DNA from: an uncultured Kordia sp.
GTDB taxonomy: Bacteria; Bacteroidota; Bacteroidia; Flavobacteriales; Flavobacteriaceae
DNA length: 64,000 nt
Direction: 5' to 3'
NCBI RefSeq assembly: GCF_947496985.1
Contig: NZ_CANMEZ010000005.1
Location: 248,001 to 312,000, forward strand
Part shown: piece after piece, positions 19,070-29,700 of the stretch
How the letters are laid out: the number at the start of each line of letters is the position of its first letter
Numbering within the stretch: the first letter of the stretch is position 1
The notes under the pieces: generated by a model
Seen by the model: the letters and a program-made list of their open reading frames with translations, nothing else
What the model was told of the DNA's origin: nothing
Databases searched by the model: none
Position numbers and translations under genes: made by a program

Positions 19070-19488
19070 AAAAGAGGGTTGTAGTATTAAAATTTAAAAT
19101 TGAAGAAATACAGATATCTATATTTCTTGTTAGTATTAGTTGTAAAACTACCGTAATTCATAAAAGTATAATACAACTCATGACGCGAACAGTAAAACAT
19201 TTGTTGCATCAATCTTTTCAATGTTCAATGTTTTAGCGGATAAGTTGCATGATGCACGATTTCTATTTTGCGATATTTTTATTTTTTTAATTGAAAACTG
19301 AGTCAGACTTTAACATTCAATTGAACTTGAAGTTTAGAAGATTTAGATAGAAATGAAAAAGAGAATTACCATAATTATATATGGTAATTCTCTTTTTTAA
19401 TATTGGAAAAAAGAACGTTTTTTTTTGAAATAGCTTTTTTTTATCAAAAGCTAAACGTTACTTTTTATAGCTATATTTTGTTAGTTGA
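19070..19488. other. Intergenic region between the sugar operon and the NRPS/PKS cluster
   Basis: This 419-bp AT-rich gap separates the 5' end of the GH3 operon from the 3' end of the GT2 gene. It must hold the GH3 operon promoter on the minus strand, but I found no clean TAnnTTTG element; the best candidate is TAGTTTTA near 19143-19150. A short palindrome, TGCAT-G-ATGCA, lies at 19246-19256 with a TTGCATCA half-copy nearby and could be an operator. A strong hairpin terminator occupies 19356-19398. No ORF is credible here. Confidence 0.6.
19356..19398. terminator. Strong hairpin terminator closing the biosynthetic cluster
   Basis: AAAAAGAGAATTACCAT (19356-19372) pairs perfectly with ATGGTAATTCTCTTTTT (19381-19397). 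One further A-T pair gives an 18-bp stem with a 6-nt loop. The A and T runs on the two sides make it usable in both directions. It lies about 90 bp beyond the stop of the GT2 gene and would end the minus-strand NRPS transcript before the sugar operon. Confidence 0.85.
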
Positions 19489-20598
19489 TTAGCTCATTTC
19501 AGCTTTTTTAATAATCTTATTGTACTTGGTGAAAAACCTATAATAGCTAAGCCATTTGAGAGTAGTAAATAATCGATATTTAAAATAAATAGGATTGTTC
19601 TTTATTAAAACCAACGTGTCATACATATTTTGATACGTAGTTTTTACAATGATTTCATCGGATTGCATTGTATCAATTTTACTTTTTACCAATTCTAAAT
19701 TTTCATCAGTGATAAAATCGTTTTTGACGGTTTTCATAAACTTTTTTACTTCATTATCTAATAAACGACTTGGCATGTGCATATAGTCTAAAAAACTCCA
19801 ATGTACACATTCAATTACGAAGCGTAACATGTAATCTTTTTCATATATTTTATAGATTCCTTCTTTTTTTAATGATTCTGAAAGTAAATGATTTGCCTGG
19901 TACAAATCTTTTATTTTCTTTTTTGAGAATGAGGAAGTTATAGAGCTTGGACGGCGCAAGTAACTATACAACGCTTGTTCTTTGTAAACATCTATTCTTT
20001 TAGCTTTAATTACAGCTTTGCTCACAAATTCAATGTCTTCAAAAAAGATATTTTCTGTAAATTTTACTTCGTTATGGATGATATGATCTCTTGAGAATAT
20101 ATAACTCCATGCGGCCGAAGAAAATCCTTTTCTATTACTTAGATAATATGGAATAAAGTTGGTAGCACCATCTTCAAGTGTAGGTAGCACAGGATAGGTG
20201 TTAATGATGTTTCCTTTTTTATCAGTTTTTACTTCAAAATACCCAAATATTAATACTTCACTTTGTTTTCTGGTCGCTTCATTGTATACTATTTCAACAG
20301 CGTTTGGTTCTAACCAATCATCAGAATCTAAAAACATTATATAAGGCGCAGAAGCTTTTTGTATCGCACTATTTCTTCCAAATCCGTTTCCTCTATTTTT
20401 CTCTAAAGCAATTACGGTAATTCGATCGTCTTTTTTTTGAAATTCTTGTATGATTTGAAGCGAATTATCAGTTGATTTATCATCGACGATTACAATATCT
20501 AATTCCTTCAAGGTTTGATTGATGGCCGAATTTAAACTCTTTTTTAGATATTTTTCAGTATTGTAAACAGGGATGATTATAGAAACTTTAGGAATCAT
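19489..20598 (-). CDS. GT2-family (GT-A fold) glycosyltransferase
   Basis: This cytosolic 369-residue glycosyltransferase has the GT2 N-terminus VSIIIPVYNTEKYLKKSLNSAINQ, the nucleotide-binding DIVIVDDKSTDNSLQII, and a DxD motif in YIMFLDSDDWLEPNA near residue 95. The C-terminal half is basic, rich in Tyr and Lys, and without clear membrane helices. Family members move a nucleotide-sugar residue to glycans, lipids or natural products. It is the last gene of the cluster strand, 106 bp after the ANT-like gene, with the terminator just beyond. It could glycosylate the lipopeptide, for example at Thr, Ser or a polyketide hydroxyl, but a cell-surface glycan role is equally possible. Confidence 0.85.
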   Translation of the reverse strand: MIPKVSIIIPVYNTEKYLKKSLNSAINQTLKELDIVIVDDKSTDNSLQIIQEFQKKDDRITVIALEKNRGNGFGRNSAIQKASAPYIMFLDSDDWLEPNAVEIVYNEATRKQSEVLIFGYFEVKTDKKGNIINTYPVLPTLEDGATNFIPYYLSNRKGFSSAAWSYIFSRDHIIHNEVKFTENIFFEDIEFVSKAVIKAKRIDVYKEQALYSYLRRPSSITSSFSKKKIKDLYQANHLLSESLKKEGIYKIYEKDYMLRFVIECVHWSFLDYMHMPSRLLDNEVKKFMKTVKNDFITDENLELVKSKIDTMQSDEIIVKTTYQNMYDTLVLIKNNPIYFKYRLFTTLKWLSYYRFFTKYNKIIKKAEMS

Positions 20599-20704
20599 AT
20601 TGCTAGTTTTAGGTTGTTTTATGTTTTCTAATATCCATCTGTATTTTAGGTAGGTTTAATTGTATAAATGAGTATGGAAATAGTTGGTTTGATATATGGA
20701 ACTA

Positions 20705-21628
20705 CTATTTCTCTTTTTCTTGGAAAGAGTGTATTTTATCAACTATTTTTGTTTCTAAGTCTACCTGTAAATTATACCCTTGAACTTTGGCAACATTTTT
20801 ACTAGCTTTTTGAAATAAATTGATATGTGTAATTAATGTTTCAATATTTTCCTGTTCATTGAAGGAAAAAATAGTTTTATTCAATTCTTTAAGAGTTGCT
20901 TCATTTGACCATTTATTTATTTTTTTACCTAAATAAAATAAATCGTCTTTACTCTTGTAAAAGTATCTTGTTTCCCATTCTATCATTTGAACAAGTCTTC
21001 TTTTAAATATATTGTCAAGTAATACAATGGCATAATACATATCATGCCTCTTGATTTTACCCAAAATTTTATAGGCCGAATGCCAGAAATCATGATAGCA
21101 TTCATTAAACTTCTTTTCTGTCACCAAACTGTCATCATAACCTGCAAATTCTTCTTCAATTTTGGTTATAATTTTTTTCATGTTTTTCGTATCATAAAGA
21201 ATAGCATACCCTCTTATTAAATATGAATAAAAGGCCTTTAATTCAGTATGAACGATACTATGATTCGGTATTATTTTTTCTAATCCTTTATTCTTTAAAA
21301 ATAAATACTTTTTAACTAAACTAAATTTAGAATACTTAACAGGTATGTAATCAATACTGAAAAGATTATCAAACATAATTCGAGTAATTCTTGTATTTTG
21401 AAAAGGGTTTTCAATTATTAAAACAGACATTGGTTTTCCAAAGCATGATAACCATCCAATATCATTTATGGATAAAATTTTGTTTGGTGCTGTTGTAAAG
21501 ACAAATAAATCTAAGTCTGAAAATTCATCACTATAATTTTTTTTAGGGTCTTTAGAGTGAAAAGAACCAAAAGAGATAATTCCTTTTATACTTTTTGGTA
21601 AACTATTTTTGTCGATTTTTTCTACCAT
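20705..21628 (-). CDS. Nucleotidyltransferase-fold protein resembling aminoglycoside 6-adenylyltransferase (ANT(6)/AadE)
   Basis: This 307-residue protein has an N-terminal polymerase-beta-type nucleotidyltransferase signature: GIISFGSFHSKDPKKNYSDEFSDLDLFVF near residues 17-45, that is GS, then the DLDL pair of metal-binding aspartates. A helical C-terminal half follows, as in ANT(6) enzymes, and the length is close to that family. It would transfer a nucleotide (AMP) to a hydroxyl. It lies between the lipopeptide exporter gene and a glycosyltransferase gene, so modification or inactivation of the product as self-protection is a reasonable idea, but it is inference. The match to ANT(6) is by motif only. 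The gaps on both sides (129 and 106 bp) are the widest in the cluster. Confidence 0.7.
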   Translation of the reverse strand: MVEKIDKNSLPKSIKGIISFGSFHSKDPKKNYSDEFSDLDLFVFTTAPNKILSINDIGWLSCFGKPMSVLIIENPFQNTRITRIMFDNLFSIDYIPVKYSKFSLVKKYLFLKNKGLEKIIPNHSIVHTELKAFYSYLIRGYAILYDTKNMKKIITKIEEEFAGYDDSLVTEKKFNECYHDFWHSAYKILGKIKRHDMYYAIVLLDNIFKRRLVQMIEWETRYFYKSKDDLFYLGKKINKWSNEATLKELNKTIFSFNEQENIETLITHINLFQKASKNVAKVQGYNLQVDLETKIVDKIHSFQEKEK

Positions 21629-21757
21629 ATAGATTGCATTTTTTTTAACTGATTGTTTTTATATTCATAATTTTTTTGGGGTTTCTAAACAGTCACTATA
21701 GTATAAAGTATCTGTTCAATGCAAATCAGTATTGAAAATATTCTTTAATAGTTATTG

Positions 21758-23668
21758 CTAAGTGATCATTGTTCCATAATCTAATTTTATAATTTTGTCA
21801 GCAACGTCGTAATAATTATCATCATGTGTAATTGCGATGATTATTTTTCCTTCAGCTTTCATTTTCTGAAGCAAAGTTCTGTAGAAAAATTTTCTAAATT
21901 CAGGATCTTGCTCGGCAGCCCATTCATCAAATAAATAGATTGGTGAATCTTCTATGAAACATTTTAATAAGGCAAGTCTTTTTTTCTGACCACTTGATAG
22001 TTTTAAGGTGTCAAATTCTGAATTAACTAAGCGTACTTTTTTGTCTAGTTTTAGTAAACTCAGGTATGAATCAATACGTTCTTTTTCTTTATCAGTATCA
22101 ATTCCATATAATTTTTTAAACAAATAGGAATCATTGAATACGATAGAAAATAATTCTCCTAAGCTTCCATTATCTATTTCTTTTCCATTTATCTTAAGTT
22201 TTCCTTTATCAGCTTTGTATAAACCAGTAATTACTTTTGCTAGTGTTGATTTACCACTACCATTCCCTCCAATAATAAATAGAATTTCTCCTTTGTTTAG
22301 AGTAAGATCAATAGGACCAATCTTGAATTTTTTCTCAGAAGTTTTGTTTTTATAATTGAACTCAATGTTTTTCAGTGAAAAAGTATCTACAGAAGCAATT
22401 TCTTGTAATGGTTGTTGTTGTCCTTTTTCGAGCTCGAGTTCTTTTAGAAAATTATTGATTCGATCCCAAGAAATTTTAATTTCATTTAGAGTTGGCGCAA
22501 TTGTAATGACATCTGATATGGGCGCGAATAAGTATAAAATTACCATTAGAAAACTCAACAGTACTTTACTTTCTATTGAAGGAAAGTAAATAGGTGCTAC
22601 AAAACAGATAACACCTAAAACCATAATTATAGAAGTGTCACTAAGAATTCGAGCATTTAAATATTGTACTTGTGCCGTTGAATTGGTGTTACATAAATCC
22701 TTGTTGAGCGCATACATTTCTTCTTCATACATTTTCCTTTTGGTAGTATTGATGCTCAATTCGGGATATCCTTCCATCAAGCCTTCTAAAAAAGTATAAT
22801 ATTTATCATTGATGTTTCTTGCTTTTTCTATGTAAACAGTCGCTTTTTTGGCAACAAAATAGTAGAGAACTACTAACAAAAAGACAATGAAAATCATAGA
22901 AATAGTTGCCCATTGTGCTATAACCCAAAGATATATAAAGGCAACAATAATAGTAATGGAACTTGTAATAAGTTTTAATACAATTGCAACAGACGAAGAT
23001 ATTTTTATAGTATCGCCGCTCAGTGTTGCAAAAATCCTTCCTTTTTCTAATTGTTCAAATCGTTCGTAAGTTGTTTCTAAAATGTTCTCAATAAGATTGG
23101 TTCTAATTTCCTGAATTAGCTTATTAGCAGTTCGGATTAGATACGACTCTGTGACCTTTTTTGTCACTACAAACACAAACAGAGTTACTAAGAAATAAAA
23201 GCCATATACATTATTAGCATCCGTATCTAAGGCTCTAATCAATATAAAAATACATCCAGCATTGGCAATTCCCGTAAGGATTGTAAGCAATGCGATGATG
23301 AATAGATATCTATATTTTCGTTCTTCAGCAGGATATAAAGTAGATAGGAAAAATAAAATACTTGTAATTGCAATGAATGTTAAGAACAGCACTTTTGAAA
23401 TTTGTATGTAAACGGAATCACTAAATACAATTTCTTTTAATACAGTTTCGTTTTCCAATAATTGAGGTAATGAAAAAACGCCATATAAAAGTAACGCTAA
23501 GAACGCAGTGAAAACACCATAATTTGAATAGGTTTTCTTTGTTGGTATTGTAAATGTTCGTTGCTTCTTTAGTATTTGTACAATTGTTTTACCTGTAAAG
23601 TATACAACGACTAATAGTAAAATGGAAACAGATGTTAGTAAAAGTAATTCTATGTTTGAATTGTTCAT
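21758..23668 (-). CDS. Cyclic-peptide-type ABC exporter (SyrD/PvdE-like), fused permease-ATPase
   Basis: This 636-residue half-transporter probably exports the NRPS product. The N-terminal third holds extra hydrophobic helices at about residues 8-27, 50-65, 90-110 and 120-145, and the six-helix exporter core follows up to about residue 395. The ATPase domain starts near 430, with Walker A GGNGSGKST, signature LSSGQKKRLAL and Walker B with its extension IYLFDEWAAEQDPEFR. The DEWAAEQDP form and GQKKR signature are typical of the pyoverdine/syringomycin exporter family (TIGR01194 type), and the extra N-terminal helices also fit. The gene is 38 bp behind the TE-containing NRPS gene, which supports a role as dedicated exporter. 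Confidence 0.9.
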   Translation of the reverse strand: MNNSNIELLLLTSVSILLLVVVYFTGKTIVQILKKQRTFTIPTKKTYSNYGVFTAFLALLLYGVFSLPQLLENETVLKEIVFSDSVYIQISKVLFLTFIAITSILFFLSTLYPAEERKYRYLFIIALLTILTGIANAGCIFILIRALDTDANNVYGFYFLVTLFVFVVTKKVTESYLIRTANKLIQEIRTNLIENILETTYERFEQLEKGRIFATLSGDTIKISSSVAIVLKLITSSITIIVAFIYLWVIAQWATISMIFIVFLLVVLYYFVAKKATVYIEKARNINDKYYTFLEGLMEGYPELSINTTKRKMYEEEMYALNKDLCNTNSTAQVQYLNARILSDTSIIMVLGVICFVAPIYFPSIESKVLLSFLMVILYLFAPISDVITIAPTLNEIKISWDRINNFLKELELEKGQQQPLQEIASVDTFSLKNIEFNYKNKTSEKKFKIGPIDLTLNKGEILFIIGGNGSGKSTLAKVITGLYKADKGKLKINGKEIDNGSLGELFSIVFNDSYLFKKLYGIDTDKEKERIDSYLSLLKLDKKVRLVNSEFDTLKLSSGQKKRLALLKCFIEDSPIYLFDEWAAEQDPEFRKFFYRTLLQKMKAEGKIIIAITHDDNYYDVADKIIKLDYGTMIT

Positions 23669-23706
23669 AAGGAAGCACTTAGGTCTGTAAATGAATTGGT
23701 ATTGGT

Positions 23707-26700
23707 TTAGTTATTGAAAATTGTATGTAAAAGGCTTTTCAATACGTCTTTATTGTTTGTGAGTGCAGTTGTATTTGGTAAAAATAATTCTTGATGTTCT
23801 CCATGTAAATCATGTGTTTGTATGTCTTGTAAGGTAACGTCATTCCATTCTTGAATGGCTTCCTTTTTTGTTTTTTCAGCTTTTAGAAATTGAATATTTC
23901 CTTTTATACTTCCTGAGTTTATAGTGTCTAAATAATATCTAAAATAGGCATTGCTTTTGCCAATTACAGTATCTTGAATAGTTTGTAGTTCAGGATATTT
24001 TTTAATGTACCCATGTACTTCTTTATGGAATTCATCTTTCTGTAAAATATCATCAATTCCATCAATTTTAGTATGTATTCTTAATGAATCTATAATCAAT
24101 ACATCAGCAATGGCAATTCCTTTGGTTTCAATAGCTTTGGCAACTTCAAAAGCTAAATTCCCTCCTAAAGACCAACCCGCTAATACGATAGATTCGCCAG
24201 AAGTAATAGAAAGAATTTTGTCAACGTATTGTTCAATTCGATTGTCAGCTTCTATAAAATCAAATGCATACATTGCTGTATGATCTATTTGTTCTGCAAG
24301 TGGTTTGTATACAAAACCATATCCGATTCGTGGAGGAAAAAGAAACACTTTGTTTTTGTGTTCGGCATTTAATAAATGCAATTGACTTTTTTCTGAATCT
24401 TTTTCAAAGTAGGTGAGTAAGTTTGCAATTGTAGGATCTTCAAAAAACGCCATCAACTCAATGTCAATATCAAAACTTTCTTTTAGCCGGGCAATCATAC
24501 TCAAAGCGGTCATTGAGTTACCTCCAATTTCAAAGAAGTTATCATCTTCATCAATTTCTTTGGTGTTAATCATTAATAATTCTGACCACAATTTTTTAAG
24601 AGCTTCATTAGAATTTAATACTGTTTCTTCATCGTCTGAATCTGTTTTGTCAAAACTTTGTAATAATACTTTACGATCCACTTTTCCGTTCGTGTTTAGT
24701 GGAATCTCGTTCAAACTTATCATATAAGTCGGAACCATGTATTCTGGAAGTTTCTTAGCAATATCTTTACGAAGTTGTTTTTCTGTTTTCTCTTCGTTTT
24801 GAACAACAAACGCTACCAAATGATTGATTCCTTGTTCATCGAGCCGTTCTAAAACAGCAACTTCAGTTACATATGGTAAGGACAGGAATTTACTTTCTAC
24901 TTCGCCAATTTCAACTCTAAACCCTCTAATTTTTACTTGAAAATCTTTTCTCCCAACAATTTCTAACATTCCGTTTGGATGCCATTTTGCAATATCACCT
25001 GTGTTATACATCATTTGTCCTTCGTTGAAAGGATCAGGAGTATATTTACTATCAGTTTTTGCTTTGTCATTTATATAACCGCGTCCTACGCAAGCTCCAG
25101 AAATATACCAATCGCCTTCTACGCCAATTGGTAACAATTCTTTTTTATCATTTAATACATATAAATCTGTGTCTGCAATTGGAAACCCTATGGGAGGAAT
25201 ATCTGGCACATGCCCGGTTGGCGACATATGATTGTAGGCTGCCGAATGTGTTTCAGATGGGCCACAATGATTGTGTAACCAAACATTGTTTTCGCGCATG
25301 TAATTTCTAAAATTATCTGTAACAATTACATGTTCTCCAGCGGTTAAAATATGATGGATACATTTTGGCAATCGTTCTAAGTAAATTTTTGTGTTTAACA
25401 CGAATTTCAAGAAAGATGCTGGGAAAAAGATACTTTCAATTTCTTCTTTTTCTATGATTTCAAAGAGTTCAAAAATGTTTTTGGTATGACGTTCTTCAAT
25501 TAAAATAAGACTTCCACCTTCTAACAATGCAGAGAAAATTTCTTGTGCAGAAACATCAAAACTAATTGCGTGAAATTGCAATACGTTTTTAAACGTTAAA
25601 TCGGTATGATAAGTTTGATGTAAAAGTAAATTCAGTAGATTTCGTTGTTCTAACATAACACCTTTTGGTACACCAGTAGAACCAGAAGTATGAATAATAT
25701 AGAGTAAATCTTCTACAGCATTTATAATTGGTAGGTTCGAAAAATCTTCATCTTGTAAGGCTTCGTTTCGTAAATCCGTAATGTCATAATTGTTCAAACT
25801 TTCCAAACCGCTATCTAAGTTGGTCAAGATCAATTTGGCGTTAGCATTTTCTAGCATTTGTTGTTTTCGCTCGTTTGGTAAACTGATATCAATTGGCATG
25901 TAAACACCACCAGCTTTTAGGATGGCAACAACTGCAATAATGAGTTCAAAAGAACGATCGCACAAAAGTGCTACAGGAACATCAGAGGCAACACCTTTTC
26001 TTCGTAATACGCGTGCTAATTGATTTGCCTTTGCGTTCAATTCAGCATACGACATTTTTTCATTACCAAAAATTAACGCCGGATGATGCGGTATTTTTTC
26101 GGCTTGCTTTTCAAACAGTTCATTAATGGTCATTTTATTTTCAAAAGCTGCTTCTGGACCTCTAGAAATTGCCAATACTTTTTGCTTTTCTTGCGCATCA
26201 AGAATAGAAATGTCATTAATTTTTATTGTTGGAGACTGTATAACCTCTCTGACAATTTGTTGAATAAACGTTGCAAAACGTTTGATGGTATCTTTTGTAA
26301 ATAATGCACTGCAATAATCAAAATGGAAACTAATTTCTTTATGTAATTTGATGACTGCAACGTTCAAATCAAACTTAGCATGTGTTGCTGTCGATAAGTC
26401 AATATTAGACTGTATATCTTCTTTTTCTAAATCTATGGAAATAGCATTAAATAATACATCAAAAATTGGCGACCTGCTCAATTCTCTTTTAATGTTTAAT
26501 GCATTCACCAATTCATCAAAAGGATATTCTTGATGATCAAAAGACGTCAAAATAGTATCTGAAGATTCTTGTAAAAATGCTTCGAAACTTTTTTCTGGAG
26601 TCGGAAAACTTCGGATAGCAAGTGTGTTTACAAATAGTCCAATAATATTTTCAAGATCTGTATCTTTTCGTCCATTAATTGGGACACCAACGATGATGTC

Positions 26701-29700
26701 TTCCGCTTTTGTGATTTTATGTAAAAAAATATTGAAAACAGCCGTCAATGTAGTGTTCAATGAAACTTTATAACGATTGGATAAGGCAACCAACGCATTG
26801 GAATCGTCTTCATGAATATTGAAAATATAACTATCGCCTTCAAAACTTTTAATAGCTGGACGTGTATGATCTATTGGCAAATCTAATATAGGTAGTTCGC
26901 CTTCAAGTTGCTGTAACCAATATGCTTTTTGTGCTTCTTTGCGTTTCTTTTCAGCTTCACTTTCAGACCAAACGACATAATCTTTATACTGAATACGTAA
27001 TGGTGATAATGAAGTTCCTTGATAAAATGCCATGAAATCTTTTCGTAGAATTTCGGTAGAAGAAGCATCAGAAATAATATGGTGAATATCAACAAGTAAT
27101 ATTGATTTTTTTGGTGTTTCAATACATCCAATACGAAATAAAGGACCGTTGTTGAGGTCAAATGGCTTTTTAAAAGCCGTTACCTTTTTGTTGACTTCAA
27201 TGCTATCAAGTGTATCTAATTTGTGATATTCTATAGTGAAATCAATTGTATCTAATACTTTTTGATAGATGTCTCCATTTTTCATAAAGAAAACGGTTCG
27301 CAGACTTTCATGGCGTTGAATTAATTGATGCGCAACTGTTTCTAACTTTCCTTTTTGTAACGATTCCATTTCAACAACTTGTGTCATGTTGTAGGCAATA
27401 TTGTTTCGTTCCAAGGCATATAAAAGATACATTCGTTTTTGTGCTGGCGATAATGGATATGCTGCTTTTTTATCAATTACAGGAATTTGTTGCGCTTTTT
27501 GTATGGAAAGATGTTTTATATGATTGGCAATTTCACGAATACTTTGAAGTTTAAATATTTCAGAAACAGCTACTTTGATATTTAGTTGTTTTTGAATTCT
27601 TGATGCTAACATCATTGCTTTTACAGAATGTCCGCCTAATTCAAAGAATGAAGTCGTTACATTTATATTTTCTACAGAAATTTTTAAAAGTTGACTCCAT
27701 ATGTTGACTAAAGTCTCTTCTGTTTTGTTAGAAGGTTTATGAATGGTTTCAACTGTAATAGTTTCTGTTGGATTTGGAAATTTAGAAGCGTCAATTTTTC
27801 CGTTTACCGTCATTGGAAATTCCTTCATTTTTGTAAAGAAAGATGGAATCATATACGAAGGTAAAAATGTTGTTAATGCAGCTTTGAGTTGTTGCAAGTC
27901 ATAAACTTCTTTTTCAGGAATTATATATGCGCATAGTTGATAATTATCTCCTTGTTTCCACGGAAGTACGTATGCTGATTGAATGCCTGCTACTTTTGCT
28001 ATTTGGGTTGTTACTTCCTGAACTTCTACACGGAAACCGCGTATTTTAATTTGATCGTCATTTCGTCCAATAAATTGAATATTTCCATCAGGTAACCAAC
28101 GTCCTAAATCACCTGAGCAATAGAGTTGTTGATCAACATTAAAAGGGTTTTGGATGAATCGTTTAGGCATTGAAAGTTTGGTATTGAAATATCCTTTAGA
28201 AACACCTTTTCCAGCAATACAAATTTCACCTTGTGTGCCAATTGGAACCTGTTTTTTATTTTCATCCAGAATATATACTTCTGCATGTTTCATTGGTGTT
28301 CCAATAGGAGCAAAGCTTAGTTTTTGAATGTTTTCTGCGTTAATCTCAAACGCAATACTATCAACAGTACATTCTGCCGGACCATACAAGTTTATTGTTC
28401 TTGGAGCATTTTCACCATAACGATCATATATTTTTTTCAATGCTGGGAAATCCATTTGTTCACCACCAATGAGCAAGTGTTTTAAAGGTGGCATTTTTGG
28501 CAATGTATCCAATACTTCTGCCATGATTCTTATGTGTGAAGGTGTTCCGTCTGTAATGTCAATTTCATGGTTTGTAAAATATTCCATGAGTTGATAACCA
28601 TCCTTCCGCGTTTCTTTATCAACAAGATATAATGAATGTCCTAAAACGAAACAGCCAAATAGTTGCTGAACAGAAGGATCAAAAGAAAAAGAAGCCAATA
28701 AGGCAACTTTTAGCGCTTCATTATTTGGATAGTATGAATAGACACTTTCTACTAAATTATCTACTAAATATAATACGTTTTCATGCGAAACTTCAATCCC
28801 TTTTGGAACTCCCGTAGAACCAGAAGTATAGATTACATATGCTGAATTATTCGGTTTAATTTCAGGAAACGCACTTTTCTCAAGCGAATTTGTAAACGCA
28901 TCTTCATAACAAATTAGTTCGTTTTTGCTCAATTCATTTTTTAAAGGATTACCACTTGAAATCAGTGTATATTTTGGTTTACTATCATCTAACATGTATT
29001 GAATTCGACCAATAGGGTACGAACTATCTAAGATGACATATGCACCGCCAGCTTTTAAAATTCCCCAAATAGAAACAATTGATGATTCCGTTCTATCATC
29101 AATAATTCCTACAATATCACCTTGTTGTACTCCTTTGTGAAGTAAATAATTTGCAACAGTATTAGAAACTTCATCCAAATCTTGATAAGTCATTGTATTC
29201 CCTTCAAAATACAATGCAATCCGATTTGGTGTCTGTTGTACATTTTTTGCAAATGCAGCAACCAATGATTCTTTTGGAAGTGTTTCTTGCTGTTTTTCAT
29301 GTGTGTGAAATTGTGCTAATTGTTGTAATTCTACTTCTGAAAGCTGAAAAAGCGTACCAACAGTTTGTGCTGTGTTTTTTATTGAATGTAGAATGAGTCT
29401 TTTAAAATCAGTAGCAATCAATTCAATAAAAGCAGGATCGTGTACATTTCCATTAAAAAGAAAATCAATAATTAGCTTTTTTGTAGGTTGAATTAGTAAA
29501 CTAAGATTGTAATTTGTTTGTTCGAAAACGTCAATATTTTCAATAGTACAATCAAGCTTTTCTTCATTTTTATTTGCGTTTGAAAATGCTTCTAGTTGAT
29601 CTGCAATTGGAAAGTTTTCAAGCACTAAAATATGATCAAACAGATTATTTTTTAAAGGAGTTGCAGCTTGAATATCTGCCAATGGATCATATTGATGTGC

